Assembly (NCBI GenBank): GCA_045633415.1
Contig: JAZQYH010000120.1
Location: 11,882 to 75,881, forward strand
Length of the DNA: 64,000 nucleotides
Direction: 5' to 3'
Source of the DNA: RGIG3102 sp045633415
GTDB lineage: Bacteria; Bacillota; Clostridia; Oscillospirales; Ruminococcaceae
The position numbers were made by a program, and so were the translations under genes. The notes below the pieces were generated by a model. That model ran no database searches. It was given only the letters and a program-made list of their open reading frames with translations, and had not been told where the DNA came from. This document shows, piece after piece, positions 43,157 through 51,597 of this stretch (position 1 is the stretch's first letter; every line of letters starts with the position of its first letter).

Positions 43157-44554
43157 CTATTCCCCCTTTTTAGCTCTTTCAATTACATCCTCAATAGTGC
43201 CTGCGAAAAGGAATGCTGATTCTGGCAGGTCGTCATGTTTGCCTTCCAGAATTTCCTTGAATGAACGGATAGTGTCAGCCAGCGGTACATATTTACCCTG
43301 CATACCTGTAAACTGTTCAGCAACAGAGAATGGCTGGGAAAGGAAACGCTGGATTTTTCTTGCACGGTTAACGATAACTTTGTCTTCTTCAGAAAGTTCG
43401 TCCATACCCATGATAGCGATGATATCCTGCAGTTCTTTATATCTCTGCAGCATGTTCTGTACACCACGTGCAACGTTGTAGTGTTCTTCGCCTACGATTG
43501 CAGGTGTGAGAACACGGGATGTGGAGTCCAGTGGGTCAACCGCTGGGTAAAGACCAAGGGAAGCAATGCTTCTGGACAGAGTTGTTGTAGCGTCCAGATG
43601 AGCAAATGTTGTAGCTGGTGCAGGGTCAGTAAGGTCATCGGCAGGCACGTAAACAGCCTGAATGGATGTGATGGAACCTTTCTTTGTAGATGTGATTCTT
43701 TCCTGCAGAGCGCCCATTTCTGTAGCAAGTGTTGGCTGGTAACCTACAGCTGAAGGCATACGGCCCAGCAGAGCGGAAACTTCACTACCTGCCTGTGTGA
43801 AACGGAAAATATTGTCGATAAACAGCAGAACGTCCTGATTTTCTTCATCACGGAAGTATTCAGCCATTGTAAGACCAGACAGGGCAACTCTCATACGTGC
43901 TCCAGGTGGTTCGTTCATCTGGCCGTAAACGAGAGCAGTTTTTGCGATAACGCCACTGTCAATCATTTCGTTATAAAGGTCGTTACCTTCACGTGTTCTT
44001 TCGCCAACGCCTGCGAATACGGAGATACCGCCGTGTTCGTTGGCAACGTTGGAAATAAGTTCCTGAATAAGAACTGTTTTACCTACGCCAGCACCACCGA
44101 ACAGACCGATTTTACCACCCTTTGTATATGGGCAGATAAGGTCGATAACTTTGATACCTGTTTCCAGGATTTCAGCAGATGTAGCCTGTTCTTCGTATGA
44201 TGGTGCCTTTGTATGGATAGGCATTCTTTTTTCTGTCTGTGGCTGTGGTTTGTTGTCTACAGCTTCGCCCAGAACGTTGAAAATTCTGCCCAGAGTTTCC
44301 TGACCAACAGGAACTGTGATTGTGCTGCCTGTGTCCACAGCTTTTGCGCCACGAACAAGGCCGTCTGTTGATGCCATGGCAATACATCTTACCACGTCAT
44401 CACCCAGATGCTGGGCAACTTCAACAACCAGTTTTTTATCGCCGTTTTCTACTTCAATAGCATTAAGCAAGGCAGGCAGATGACCATCTTCAAAACGAAC
44501 GTCGATAACGGCACCCATAACCTGAATAACCTTGCCTGTATTTGACTGGCTCAT
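43157..44554 (-). CDS. atpD: F1Fo ATP synthase beta subunit
   Basis: 465 residues. Catalytic P-loop GGAGVGKTVLIQEL near residue 155, catalytic glutamate in GVGERTREGNDLY, Walker B DVLLFIDNIFRFTQAG and DELSEEDK near the DELSEED torque loop. It carries the catalytic nucleotide sites. Strong codon bias and an AAGGAG site indicate high expression. It is placed between atpG and atpC, the standard order. Confidence 0.98.
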   Translation of the reverse strand: MSQSNTGKVIQVMGAVIDVRFEDGHLPALLNAIEVENGDKKLVVEVAQHLGDDVVRCIAMASTDGLVRGAKAVDTGSTITVPVGQETLGRIFNVLGEAVDNKPQPQTEKRMPIHTKAPSYEEQATSAEILETGIKVIDLICPYTKGGKIGLFGGAGVGKTVLIQELISNVANEHGGISVFAGVGERTREGNDLYNEMIDSGVIAKTALVYGQMNEPPGARMRVALSGLTMAEYFRDEENQDVLLFIDNIFRFTQAGSEVSALLGRMPSAVGYQPTLATEMGALQERITSTKKGSITSIQAVYVPADDLTDPAPATTFAHLDATTTLSRSIASLGLYPAVDPLDSTSRVLTPAIVGEEHYNVARGVQNMLQRYKELQDIIAIMGMDELSEEDKVIVNRARKIQRFLSQPFSVAEQFTGMQGKYVPLADTIRSFKEILEGKHDDLPESAFLFAGTIEDVIERAKKGE

Positions 44555-44590
44555 TTATTTTCTCCTTTGTAGATTTTTTATTGGATATTA

Positions 44591-45442
44591 TCAGCTTTCA
44601 CCGGCACCGGCAACAATTTCAGTAATTTCCTGAGTGATTGCAGCCTGACGGGCACGGTTGTATTGCAGGGACAAATCACTTACCATTTCCTGTGCATTTT
44701 TGGATGCAGAGTCCATGGCTGTGCGGCGTGCAGCAAGTTCGCTGGCAAAGCTTTCTGTTACTGCGCCGTAAACAAGACCTGTGATAAACTGTGGTACAAG
44801 AATGTGGAACAGTTCTTCTGGGTCTGGTTCATATTCTGTGATTGTGTCTCGCTGATATTTGGTGGAATCCATATTTGTCAATGGAAGAATCTGGATAATT
44901 TCCGGACTCTGTGACAACATTGAAATAAATGTTGTATAGCAGATGAAAACTTCATCAATTTCGCATTCTTCAAACAGATATGTCAGTCTTTCACCGATTT
45001 CTGTACAGTCGTTTGATGTGAAGTCCTCCACATGATTGAATTCCTCAGTTATAATTTCAATGTTTCTTCTTTTGCAAAATTCAACTGCTTTTTTCCCCAC
45101 AGGGATTACCACTGCATTTTTATCTTTTGAGTGGGCAGTGAACAGTTTGAACATGTTGTTGTTGTAACCACCTGCCAGGCCTCTGTCACCTGCAATCAGC
45201 ACATAGGCTGATTTTTTAACAGGTCTTGTCTGTACAAATGGGGAAGAAAAGTCAACAGTGTAAGCCGCCAGCTTTGAAAGGTTGCCATAAAGTGACAAAA
45301 AGTACGGTCTGGCACCCTCCATCCTGTCGCGGGCTTTTTTCAGTTTGGAAGAAGCAACAAGTTCCATGGCTTTTGTAATCTGCATAGTGCTTTCAACACT
45401 TTTAATACGCAGTTTAATGTCTTTCATTGAACCGCCTGCCAT
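44591..45442 (-). CDS. atpG: F1Fo ATP synthase gamma subunit
   Basis: 283 residues. It starts KDIKLRIKSVESTMQITKAMELVASSKL, the conserved N-terminal helix (quoted in two parts: KDIKLRIKSVEST and QITKAMELVASSKL), and ends with the coiled-coil TAMDSASKNAQEM-like helix. It forms the central rotor shaft linking the c-ring to the head. The ATG has an AAGGAAGG site. Confidence 0.97.
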   Translation of the reverse strand: MAGGSMKDIKLRIKSVESTMQITKAMELVASSKLKKARDRMEGARPYFLSLYGNLSKLAAYTVDFSSPFVQTRPVKKSAYVLIAGDRGLAGGYNNNMFKLFTAHSKDKNAVVIPVGKKAVEFCKRRNIEIITEEFNHVEDFTSNDCTEIGERLTYLFEECEIDEVFICYTTFISMLSQSPEIIQILPLTNMDSTKYQRDTITEYEPDPEELFHILVPQFITGLVYGAVTESFASELAARRTAMDSASKNAQEMVSDLSLQYNRARQAAITQEITEIVAGAGES

Positions 45443-45463
45443 AGTATCACACCTTCCTTTCTG

Positions 45464-46978
45464 TTATTTTGTTGGTACAAATTTTGCTTTGAAGTCGTTG
45501 ATTGCTGTGATGATAGCCTGTTCTGTTTCGCTGGACAGCTCTTTTGTTTCGTTGATAGCAGCCAGAATTTCTGGGCGCTGTGTTTCAACAAATTCAAACA
45601 GACCTTTTTCAAATTCTGCTACATTTTCAACAGCAATGTCTTTGAGATAGTCTTTTGTAACTGCATAGATAATGATAACCTGCAGTGCTACAGGAACTGG
45701 TTGTGTCTGTGGCTGTTTGAGAACTTCCACGATACGTGCGCCCTGGTCCAGACGTGCCTTTGTATCAGCGTCAAGGTCAGAACCAAACTGTGAGAAGCTC
45801 TTCAACTCGATGTACTGTGAGTACAGCAGTTTCAGCTGACCAGCAACTTTTTTCATAGCTTTAATCTGTGCAGAACCACCTACACGGCTAACAGAGATAC
45901 CAGGGTTAACAGCTGGGCGGATACCAGCGTTGAACAGCTCTGTTTCAAGGAACAGCTGGCCGTCTGTGATAGAAATAACGTTTGTAGGGATGTATGCAGA
46001 TACGTCGCCTGCCTGTGTTTCGATGATAGGCAGTGCTGTGATGGAACCACCGCCGTATTCTGGTGCTACACGTGCTGCACGTTCCAGCAGACGTGAGTGC
46101 AGGTAGAATACGTCACCTGGGTAAGCTTCACGGCCTGGTGGACGGCGGATAAGCAGAGACAGTGCACGGTAAGCAACAGCGTGCTTGGAAAGGTCGTCGT
46201 AAACGATAAGCACGTCTTTGCCCTGGTCCATAAAGTATTCAGCCATTGTAACGCCTGAATATGGTGCAATGTACTGCAGTGGTGCAAGTTCGCTGGCTGT
46301 GGATGCTACTACGATTGTGTAGTCCATAGCGCCAGCAGCTGTCAGAGTTTCAACCAGCTGTGCAACTGTGGATGCTTTCTGGCCGATAGCAACGTAAATA
46401 CAGATTACGTCCTGACCTTTCTGGTTGATGATTGTATCTGTTGCGATAGTAGTTTTACCTGTCTGACGGTCACCGATGATAAGTTCACGCTGGCCACGAC
46501 CGATAGGAATCATACTGTCGATAGCTTTGATACCTGTCTGCAGTGGTACAGAAACAGATTTTCTTTCGATGATACCACGTGCAGGAGCTTCGATAGGGCG
46601 GTTTTCAGCTGTTTCGATTGGACCTCTGCCGTCGATTGGTGCGCCAAGGCTGTTTACAACACGGCCGATAAGACCATCGCCTACAGGCACAGAAACAACT
46701 CTGCCTGTACGTTTTACAAGGTCACCTTCCTTGATGTCGTCGTCTTTACCCAGAATAACCAGAGAAACGCTGTTTTCTTCAAGGTTCATGGCCATGCCAT
46801 ATTCGCCATCAGGGAACTGTACCAATTCGTTTGCCATACAGTTTTCAAGGCCGTATGCTTTTGCAATACCGTCGCCTACCTGTATAACCGTACCTGTTTC
46901 GCTCTGCTCAATTTTATTGTCATAATTTTTGATTTGCTCTTTGATAATCTTACTGATATCTTCAGGTCTGAGCTGCAT
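45464..46978 (-). CDS. atpA: F1Fo ATP synthase alpha subunit
   Basis: 504 residues. The non-catalytic P-loop GDRQTGKTTIATDTI is present, and PAVNPGISVSRVGGSAQIKAMK is the family signature (cited as PAVNPGISVSRVGGSAQ). The N-terminus RPEDISKIIKEQIKNYDNK contacts the delta subunit. It alternates with beta in the F1 head. Gene and length are regular. Confidence 0.98.
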   Translation of the reverse strand: MQLRPEDISKIIKEQIKNYDNKIEQSETGTVIQVGDGIAKAYGLENCMANELVQFPDGEYGMAMNLEENSVSLVILGKDDDIKEGDLVKRTGRVVSVPVGDGLIGRVVNSLGAPIDGRGPIETAENRPIEAPARGIIERKSVSVPLQTGIKAIDSMIPIGRGQRELIIGDRQTGKTTIATDTIINQKGQDVICIYVAIGQKASTVAQLVETLTAAGAMDYTIVVASTASELAPLQYIAPYSGVTMAEYFMDQGKDVLIVYDDLSKHAVAYRALSLLIRRPPGREAYPGDVFYLHSRLLERAARVAPEYGGGSITALPIIETQAGDVSAYIPTNVISITDGQLFLETELFNAGIRPAVNPGISVSRVGGSAQIKAMKKVAGQLKLLYSQYIELKSFSQFGSDLDADTKARLDQGARIVEVLKQPQTQPVPVALQVIIIYAVTKDYLKDIAVENVAEFEKGLFEFVETQRPEILAAINETKELSSETEQAIITAINDFKAKFVPTK

Positions 46979-47041
46979 TGATACACCTGCTTTCTTTCAA
47001 ATTTCGGTATGAACCGATAGTGTATTTAAATAGGTTAGTTT

Positions 47042-47572
47042 TTAAGCTTTAAGCTGATTTTTCAAAGTGTCCAGCTTTGCAGAGATAGAGTCGTTGAACT
47101 GCATATCGTTGAACTGCAGGATAACGCCGCCCAGACAATCTGGGTCCACATTGTTTGTCAGCTGGATATTTTTGCCTGTAAGCGCCTGCAGCTTGTCCAC
47201 AAGTTTTGCTTTAAGCTCGTCGCTCATAGGCACAGCAGTAGTAGCCACAGCTTTTTCAATGTTATTGTGCTTGTTGTACATTTTTTCAAAATCTGTAAAA
47301 CTTGCCTTCATTTCAGCTGTGTCTTTGCGCTGAATCATTACTTTGATAAAGTTCAATAAATTTTTATTGATTTTTCCGGAGAAAATATTGTCTGCAAGGG
47401 CTGTTTTTTCTTCTTTTGTAACTGTTGGTGCGTTCAGCAGTTTTACAAAATCTGCGTTCTGCGCCATTACTTCACCCAGCAGTTCTGTCTGCTGCTTGAT
47501 TTCATCCAGAATATTTTCTTCGATAGAAAGTTCAAAAAGAGCGTCTGCGTAAGCTTTTGAAATATTACTCAT
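47042..47572 (-). CDS. atpH: F1Fo ATP synthase delta subunit
   Basis: 176 residues of the OSCP/delta family: a helical N-terminal domain (SKAYADALFELSIEENILDEI) and the C-terminal PDCLGGVILQFNDMQFNDSISAKLDTL motif (cited as PDCLGGVILQFN and DSISAKLDTLKNQL). It ties the b-subunit stator to the top of F1. The ATG overlaps the atpF stop by one base (TAATG). Confidence 0.95.
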   Translation of the reverse strand: MSNISKAYADALFELSIEENILDEIKQQTELLGEVMAQNADFVKLLNAPTVTKEEKTALADNIFSGKINKNLLNFIKVMIQRKDTAEMKASFTDFEKMYNKHNNIEKAVATTAVPMSDELKAKLVDKLQALTGKNIQLTNNVDPDCLGGVILQFNDMQFNDSISAKLDTLKNQLKA

Positions 47573-48075
47573 TACGCTTCACCCACATTCTCGATAAATT
47601 GACTGATAAGAGCCTCGTGGTCTTCAGCCTTGATTTCTCTCTGTACCATTTTACCTGCAATGGCTACAGAGATATCAGAAATTTCATTTTTGATTTCCTG
47701 ATATGCTTTTTTACGTTCCTGTGCAATCTGTGTTTCAGCTCTTCTTGTCATAGACGCCACTTCTACATGGGCTGACTCGATAATTTCTTTTTCACGTTTC
47801 TGGGCTGTAAGTGTAGCCTGTTTAATGATTTCGCCTGCTTCTTCACGAGCCTGTGCCATTTTTTCGCTGTATTCTTTTTCAAGAGTTGCAGCTTTTTCAT
47901 TAGCTTCATTGGCTTCATCATAAATCTTTTTAACTTCTGCTTCACGCTGTTCCAGAATATTCATAACTGGCTTGAAGAGAAGCTTTTTCATAACAGTAAA
48001 CAGGATAAGCATATTCACCCAGGTGAATATCATTGTCCACACATCGACGGTAAAAAATGCAAGATATTTTTCCAC
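47572..48075 (-). CDS. atpF: F1Fo ATP synthase b subunit
   Basis: 167 residues with one N-terminal membrane helix (about 12-32: WTMIFTWVNMLILFTVMKKLL) and a long charged coiled coil that forms the peripheral stalk. The start codon is GTG with an ideal AAGGAGG site. It overlaps atpH by one base. No second b-type gene is seen, so the stalk should be a homodimer. Confidence 0.94.
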   Translation of the reverse strand: MEKYLAFFTVDVWTMIFTWVNMLILFTVMKKLLFKPVMNILEQREAEVKKIYDEANEANEKAATLEKEYSEKMAQAREEAGEIIKQATLTAQKREKEIIESAHVEVASMTRRAETQIAQERKKAYQEIKNEISDISVAIAGKMVQREIKAEDHEALISQFIENVGEA

Positions 48076-48152
48076 GGTTGTGTGCCTCCTTTCACAGTTT
48101 ATCTTATTAAATCAGAATATTATTAAATCAGAATATTAAACAAGATTAACTA

Positions 48153-48407
48153 TTACAGAAGGTTAACCAGTGGGTTAGCAAAGAGAAGAATAAGGGAAAC
48201 AACCAGAGAGTAGATACCTGTTGTTTCTGCGATAGCACAACCAAGAATCATTGTGGACTGAATTTTGCCCTGTGCTTCTGGCTGACGGCCGATAGCTGCA
48301 CAAGCCTGACCTACTGCATAACCTTCACCGATACCAGGGCCAAGACCTGCGATCATTGCGAAACCAACGCCCAGTGCTGATGCTGCTAAAACTATTGCTC
48401 TTTCCAT
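48153..48407 (-). CDS. atpE: F1Fo ATP synthase c subunit, Na+-type with two carboxylates
   Basis: 84 residues forming a two-helix hairpin joined by the RQPEA loop. The ion-binding carboxylate is E61 in AIAETTGIYS, and T62, T63 and Y66 match the Na+ ligands Ser/Thr66, Thr67 and Tyr70 of the Ilyobacter tartaricus ring. At the position of its Gln32 this protein has E28 (GPGIGEGYAVG), giving a second carboxylate as described for Fusobacterium nucleatum. The start at MERAIV has a TTGGAGG site; an upstream start five codons earlier overlaps it. The sequence strongly favours Na+ binding, but coupling in the cell is an inference. Confidence 0.95.
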   Translation of the reverse strand: MERAIVLAASALGVGFAMIAGLGPGIGEGYAVGQACAAIGRQPEAQGKIQSTMILGCAIAETTGIYSLVVSLILLFANPLVNLL

Positions 48408-48467
48408 AAAATAAACCTCCAAAATATGTTTAAGTTTTAATTTTTTTATTTTTTAATTACTTTTATA

Positions 48468-49202
48468 TTATTCCACTGCGCCGGCTATATTTGCCATAGT
48501 CAGCATACAGAAGATATAAGCCTGAATTCCGCTTGAGAACAAGTCGAAATATACTGATAATACTGCCGGTACACCAATCTGCATGATTGGAATGCTGGCA
48601 ATAAATGTGTTTGGTATCCATCCCAGAATAAACTGTGACAGAGCCGCCAGAGCACCGTAAACCAGTGCTGTGATAACTGTGCCTGATGCAATGTTACCAA
48701 AGTGACGCAGAGCCAGAGACAGTGGTGTTGCAAATTCACCAACGATGTTCATAGGTGTCATAACAACTACAGGTTCTGCAAGTCGTGTAAAGAAGCCCAG
48801 CAAGCCTTTTGATTTGAAATGGTAAAATTCAATAAGGAAAAAGGTTACCAAAGCCATAGCTGCTGTTACAGAGAAGTCTGCTGTAGGGCTGCGAAGACCC
48901 GCAACACTCATTACACTGGACAGAAAGCTGAAAGTAAGTATGGTGCCTACAAATGGCAGCATATGTGCCCACTGGCTGCCCATGTTGTTGTCTACAAGAC
49001 CTTTTACAAACAGTACCAGCTTTTCAGCTACAATCTGTTTTTTGCCGGGATTGTTTACAGACAAATCCTTTGTAAGCCAATAGCATACCGCTGTTACAAT
49101 TATCAGTACCAGCCAGCTGTTTCTTACAGACTCTGTAATGTTTATCCCGCCGAATACAGGCAGTGTAAACAATATCTTAGGCCCGTTGATAGCTACATCC
49201 AT
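48468..49202 (-). CDS. atpB: F1Fo ATP synthase a subunit
   Basis: 244 residues with five or six membrane helices. The essential stator arginine is in LSLALRHFGNIASGTVI, and the last helices end in QAYIFCMLTMANIAGAVE. It forms the ion half-channels beside the c-ring. The start overlaps the preceding gene's stop (TAATG). Confidence 0.96.
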   Translation of the reverse strand: MDVAINGPKILFTLPVFGGINITESVRNSWLVLIIVTAVCYWLTKDLSVNNPGKKQIVAEKLVLFVKGLVDNNMGSQWAHMLPFVGTILTFSFLSSVMSVAGLRSPTADFSVTAAMALVTFFLIEFYHFKSKGLLGFFTRLAEPVVVMTPMNIVGEFATPLSLALRHFGNIASGTVITALVYGALAALSQFILGWIPNTFIASIPIMQIGVPAVLSVYFDLFSSGIQAYIFCMLTMANIAGAVE

Positions 49203-49585
49203 TATTCTTTATCCTCCTCTCCCTTAGCGTTAAGCAATGCGATTGATATGCGTGTGAACACCAGAGGAATAGCGGTGGCATAAAGGTTGAACCAAGGCAG
49301 CTTGATAGCCACAAACAGACCCACAGCCATTATAATGGTACGCAGTGACCGTGATGCCCTGATGCTTTTCTGCGCCAGTTCAGCCTCACCATACTGCAGT
49401 GCCTTTGGCACCGACACACATATTGAATAGAAAAACACGGTTGTGATAAACAGCCCCAGTACCGACCCCAGCAAAACTGTGTAGTCCCAGTAGCCGAATA
49501 TTACAAAACCGATATTTTCAATTACAGTCAGCAGAATGTTGATTTTGGAAACTTTAAAAAAGCTTTCATCAATATTTTTGAACAA
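49202..49585 (-). CDS. ATP synthase subunit I-like membrane protein
   Basis: 127 residues with four membrane helices (IENIGFVIFGYWDYTVLLGSVLGLFITTVFFY region, then RTIIMAVGLFVAIKLPWF and YATAIPLVFTRISIALL). This is the AtpI-type layout found before atpB in Firmicutes, although the sequence match is loose. AtpI proteins help assemble the c-ring or are linked to Mg2+ uptake. Position and topology are the main support. It overlaps atpB by one base. Confidence 0.78.
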   Translation of the reverse strand: MFKNIDESFFKVSKINILLTVIENIGFVIFGYWDYTVLLGSVLGLFITTVFFYSICVSVPKALQYGEAELAQKSIRASRSLRTIIMAVGLFVAIKLPWFNLYATAIPLVFTRISIALLNAKGEEDKE

Positions 49586-49597
49586 GAAACATCCTCC

Positions 49598-49861
49598 TTA
49601 CTTATACTGATTGGTATATTCCTGCTGTTGTTTTTCACCATCACGCAGGAATCTTTTCAGGTATGTCCATGCACTGGACAACCCACTGCCAATTCCAAGC
49701 AACAGTCCCGCTATGATAATCCAGTTGCCCATGGCGTATTTGTTTTTCAACCATGAACAAACAACTATCATCATAAAAACAGGTGTCAGCATTGATATTG
49801 CCAACTGGCTGATAAGACCAAGGTATCGCCATGAATTCATAGTATCTTTATCAAAGCCCAT
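49598..49861 (-). CDS. AtpZ/AtpI-family Fo accessory protein
   Basis: 87 residues with two membrane helices (WRYLGLISQLAISMLTPVFMMIVV and WIIIAGLLLGIGSGLSSAW, the latter with the conserved Gly-rich second helix of the AtpZ family). The start is fixed by a GCGGAGG site; an upstream frame adds eight residues without an SD. It is the first gene of the atp operon. AtpZ with AtpI forms a c-ring-associated complex in Bacillus relatives, so it probably assists Fo assembly. Confidence 0.8.
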   Translation of the reverse strand: MGFDKDTMNSWRYLGLISQLAISMLTPVFMMIVVCSWLKNKYAMGNWIIIAGLLLGIGSGLSSAWTYLKRFLRDGEKQQQEYTNQYK

Positions 49862-50026
49862 AGTCTGCCTCCGCCAGTTTTTCATTAAGAAATATTATAA
49901 CTTATATACTAATAAAATAGCAATGATATAAGTGAACAAATATCCTGAAAACAATCGATATTTTTTTATCGTTTTTGCAAAACTCACAAAAAATCATTAA
50001 ACATTTTTTACATAATGGATTAAAAA

Positions 50027-50056
50027 AATTTATCGATATTAAACCATTGATAAATT
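50027..50056. promoter_or_regulatory. inverted repeat in the atp operon leader
   Basis: AATTTATCGAT / ATTGATAAATT, complementary at 10 of 11 positions around an 8-base spacer. It lies 165 bases before the first atp gene. A minus-strand -10-like TATAAT at 50094-50089 would place it within the early mRNA leader. The whole gap 49862-50133 is AT-rich and otherwise shows only repeated ATCGA-type words (near 49953, 49968, 50033, 50059). Confidence 0.45.
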
Positions 50057-50133
50057 AATCGAAATTTTTATTGTATTCTACACTTATAATTATAGCGAAA
50101 TATTTGTTAAAACAGTGTAAGAATTTGGTGAAA

Positions 50134-50176
50134 AATAAAAAAATTCACAGTGTCCAGCCCTTCGCCAGACACTGTG
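50134..50176 (-). terminator. terminator of the lipoprotein-DUF1653 unit
   Basis: Stem CACAGTGTC / GACACTGTG with loop CAGCCCTTCGCCA. On the minus strand a long T-run follows. Confidence 0.9.
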
Positions 50177-50182
50177 ATAATT

Positions 50183-50392
50183 TTATTCAATAAATTCAAA
50201 ACGGACAAATGTCTTTCCATCACGCACAATTTCTTCACAAAACATTGCCCGTGGGCGCACCCATATACCCATGTCTCCATACAGTGCCTGATACACCACC
50301 ATATCTTCCATTGTTTCGCTGTGCTTTGCTGTGTACAGCACCTTGTACATATTGCCTTTGAAGTGGCGGTACAAACCCGGTCTGATTTCCAT
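50183..50392 (-). CDS. DUF1653-family protein
   Basis: 69 residues. The pattern PGLYRHFKGNMYKVLYTAKHSET, then VVYQALYGDMGIWVRPRAMF, is diagnostic of DUF1653 (cited as PGLYRHFKGNMYKVL and YQALYGDMGIWVRPRAMF). It is a small beta-rich domain common in Clostridia, of unknown function. It begins 8 bases after the lipoprotein gene's stop with an AGGTAA site, so it is the second gene of that transcript. Confidence 0.9.
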   Translation of the reverse strand: MEIRPGLYRHFKGNMYKVLYTAKHSETMEDMVVYQALYGDMGIWVRPRAMFCEEIVRDGKTFVRFEFIE

Positions 50393-50400
50393 AACATTAC

Positions 50401-51432
50401 CTACCCTATTGTCATTTTAAGTTTCTGTGGTGTGTAGAATTTTACAGCTTCGTCGTTATATTCCACAGTCATCTGCCGTGATGCATCTGCAATCATCTGT
50501 TCAAATTCCACATCCCTGATAACATTTATTACGTCCTGCTTAAGATACATATACTCAACCTGTGTGTCACACAGCGGTCTTTTCTGGCAGATGTAATAAC
50601 AGTCCTCCAGCTTGTAGGACACACATTTGTCCTGTGGAAGCTGGAAAAAGTCTTCCATAAAATCGAATATCAGGTCTATGCTGGAGCTGGTGATATACTC
50701 TGTGGTCACAAAGGAAGCCCCATCAGAAAAATCTTCTGCACTGCCCAGCAGTGTGCCTGTATCGGTCAGCAGCTGACCTGCCACGTCCTGTATGGACTGC
50801 CCGTTATTTATGCTGTCCACCGCAGAAGCTACCATTGCATCCAGCTGGCTGTTCTGGTGGTCGGTCAATGGTGTGCCATCGTCATTTACCCTTGCCACAG
50901 GGAAATACGATACACGGTTAAGGTTATTTCCCAGATAGTCCTCTATTTCCCGGTCTGTAACCTTGTTGTCTTCGCCGTAAAGGAAAATGGCGTTGAACAC
51001 CAGCTGTTCCTTGTACAGCAGTTTGAGATAGTCAAAGTAGTATTCAAAATCCAGCCCGTTGTTTTCGTACATCAGGGCAACATTTTCCCAGCCCTCCTGA
51101 GCAAAAATGTGGATAAATTCATCTGCTTCCGTACCGAATTTCAGGTTTCTTTTTTCAAACTCTGTCTCAATAAATATATTTCTTTTAAGCCATTCAACTG
51201 TATGGTCGGTTATCCACCGGTCTGTGCTGACACCGTCAATATCGCCAGAAAGCACCGATGTGCTGTAGTCAGCCATATTCCGTGCCTCCACATATGCGTG
51301 CATCTGTGCAGAAACATAGCTTTCAGGTGAAATTTCCCTGTCAGAAACTTTCAATACCCAGTCATATTCTTTTGCAGCACAGCCTGTCAGTGATAGCACC
51401 AGTAGCATTGGCAGGAAAAGTCTCTTTAACAT
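50401..51432 (-). CDS. Putative lipoprotein with SurA/PrsA-like N-terminal region
   Basis: 343 residues from the ATG with a GGGGGA site. The lipobox LSLTGC gives an acylated Cys near residue 18. The following VLKVSDREISPESYVSAQMH and long helical region resemble the N-terminal chaperone domain of SurA/PrsA-type foldases. However, no parvulin (PPIase) catalytic domain with its conserved His/Cys pattern can be seen, so peptidyl-prolyl isomerase activity is doubtful. It is probably a membrane-anchored folding or export helper on the cell surface. It is cotranscribed with DUF1653. Confidence 0.72.
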   Translation of the reverse strand: MLKRLFLPMLLVLSLTGCAAKEYDWVLKVSDREISPESYVSAQMHAYVEARNMADYSTSVLSGDIDGVSTDRWITDHTVEWLKRNIFIETEFEKRNLKFGTEADEFIHIFAQEGWENVALMYENNGLDFEYYFDYLKLLYKEQLVFNAIFLYGEDNKVTDREIEDYLGNNLNRVSYFPVARVNDDGTPLTDHQNSQLDAMVASAVDSINNGQSIQDVAGQLLTDTGTLLGSAEDFSDGASFVTTEYITSSSIDLIFDFMEDFFQLPQDKCVSYKLEDCYYICQKRPLCDTQVEYMYLKQDVINVIRDVEFEQMIADASRQMTVEYNDEAVKFYTPQKLKMTIG

Positions 51433-51563
51433 AATATCCCCCGGATAATTTGGTTTTGCAAATACATTGTACAATACATTTGTGTTAATTAGTTGTATTT
51501 TACCATAAAGCTGAATATCTTTTTTTCTAAAATTATTGATTTATTTTGGTGAATTATGACGAT

Positions 51564-51594
51564 AAAAGGCGATTGGAACTCCAACCGCCTTTTT
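51564..51594. terminator. terminator of the GH2 gene
   Basis: Stem AAAAGGCG.TTGGA / TCCAA.CGCCTTTT with one mismatch, just past the GH2 stop codon. Confidence 0.8.
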
Positions 51595-51597
51595 GTT

